Assembly: GCA_003132605.1 (NCBI GenBank)
Contig: PKYJ01000051.1
Span: 1 to 21,064, forward strand
Direction of reading: 5' to 3'
DNA: 21,064 nucleotides
From: Peptococcaceae bacterium
Lineage (GTDB): Bacteria; Bacillota; DSM-12270; Thermacetogeniales; Thermacetogeniaceae
Shown here: positions 20,863-21,064 of the stretch, one piece after another
How the letters are laid out: every line of letters starts with the position of its first letter
Numbering within the stretch: the stretch's first letter is position 1
Notes under the pieces: model-generated
What the model saw: the letters and a program-made list of their open reading frames with translations, nothing else
The model's database searches: none
What the model was told of the DNA's origin: nothing
Made by a program: the position numbers and the translations under genes

Positions 20863-21064
20863 ATGAAGATCAGGTTGGCGGGAATTGAAAAAGAGAGCGT
20901 GGTGGACGGCCCCGGGCTGCGGTTCGTCATATTCGTGCAGGGGTGCACCCGGCATTGCATCGGCTGCCATAACCCTGACACCTGGGACTTTGACGGTGGC
21001 CAGGAGATGGACACGGGAGAGATCCTGAGCCAGATCGGGGAAGGCAGGCTGATCAGGGGGGTCA
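20863..21064 (+). CDS. nrdG: NrdG, radical SAM activase of NrdD (5' end, partial)
   Basis: The first 67 codons of a radical SAM activating enzyme, cut by the window end. It cleaves S-adenosylmethionine to place the glycyl radical on NrdD. The 4Fe-4S motif is visible as GCTRHCIGCHNPDTW (Cys-x3-Cys-x2-Cys), preceded by the usual VDGPGLRFVIFVQ. The start ATG 20863 has CGGAGGA (20851-20857) six bases upstream; ATG 20857 is in frame but overlaps that site. The N-terminus KIRLAGIEKESVVDGPG fits the shorter anaerobic NrdG type. It is co-transcribed with nrdD by position. Confidence 0.93.
   Translation, partial: MKIRLAGIEKESVVDGPGLRFVIFVQGCTRHCIGCHNPDTWDFDGGQEMDTGEILSQIGEGRLIRGV

Noticed and set aside
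19357..20970. Long open frame on the minus strand (~537 codons) opposite nrdD
   Set aside because: It is the antisense shadow of a GC-rich, fully conserved nrdD, shows no family motifs and has no sensible start context.

Overview
The window is a contiguous piece of chromosome from an anaerobic, endospore-forming, GC-rich Firmicute. The likely group is clostridial in the broad sense, Peptococcaceae/Desulfotomaculum-like; this placement is inferred from gene content and order, not from a search. All intact genes are on the + strand. The sequence points to meso-diaminopimelate peptidoglycan (DNPR motif in MurE), sporulation (spoIIGA, sigE, sigG, a YlmC/YmxH protein) and anaerobic DNA precursor synthesis (class III ribonucleotide reductase).

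Region 1 (1-14110) is a division and cell wall (dcw) cluster: murE (3' end only), murF, mraY, murD, ftsW/spoVE, murG, murC, murB, murA, ftsQ/divIB, ftsA, ftsZ. It encodes nearly every step from UDP-GlcNAc (MurA, MurB) through the UDP-MurNAc-pentapeptide (MurC, D, E, F) to lipid I and lipid II (MraY, MurG) and glycan polymerisation (FtsW), followed by the division ring (FtsQ, FtsA, FtsZ). Many genes touch or overlap (murF/mraY, murC/murB, murB/murA). GTG and TTG starts are frequent. A strong terminator follows ftsZ.

Region 2 (14111-17498) is the sporulation sigma cluster: spoIIGA, sigE, sigG. The spoIIGA upstream region has a TATAAT box with an unusually wide 21-bp spacer and Spo0A-box-like sequences, as in the Bacillus spoIIG promoter. 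A terminator follows sigE. sigG then has its own sigma-F-type forespore promoter and a long hairpin in its leader.

Region 3 (17499-21064) holds a ylmC/ymxH-like gene with terminator, nrdR preceded by two NrdR-box-like sites 32 bp apart, nrdD, and the 5' end of nrdG.

The less ordinary material lies in the gaps. Degenerate 7-base tandem repeats sit at five gene junctions (six blocks). Two related ~64-nt hairpin elements with GCTAGC in both arms lie in the ftsQ-ftsA and sigE-sigG gaps. There is also a GGGGACA/TGTCCCC hairpin before spoIIGA, and a 15-bp tandem plus 20-bp dispersed repeat in the ftsW-murG gap. I found no tRNA, rRNA, CRISPR array, transposase gene or defence system. All readings are by eye, without alignment or folding software.
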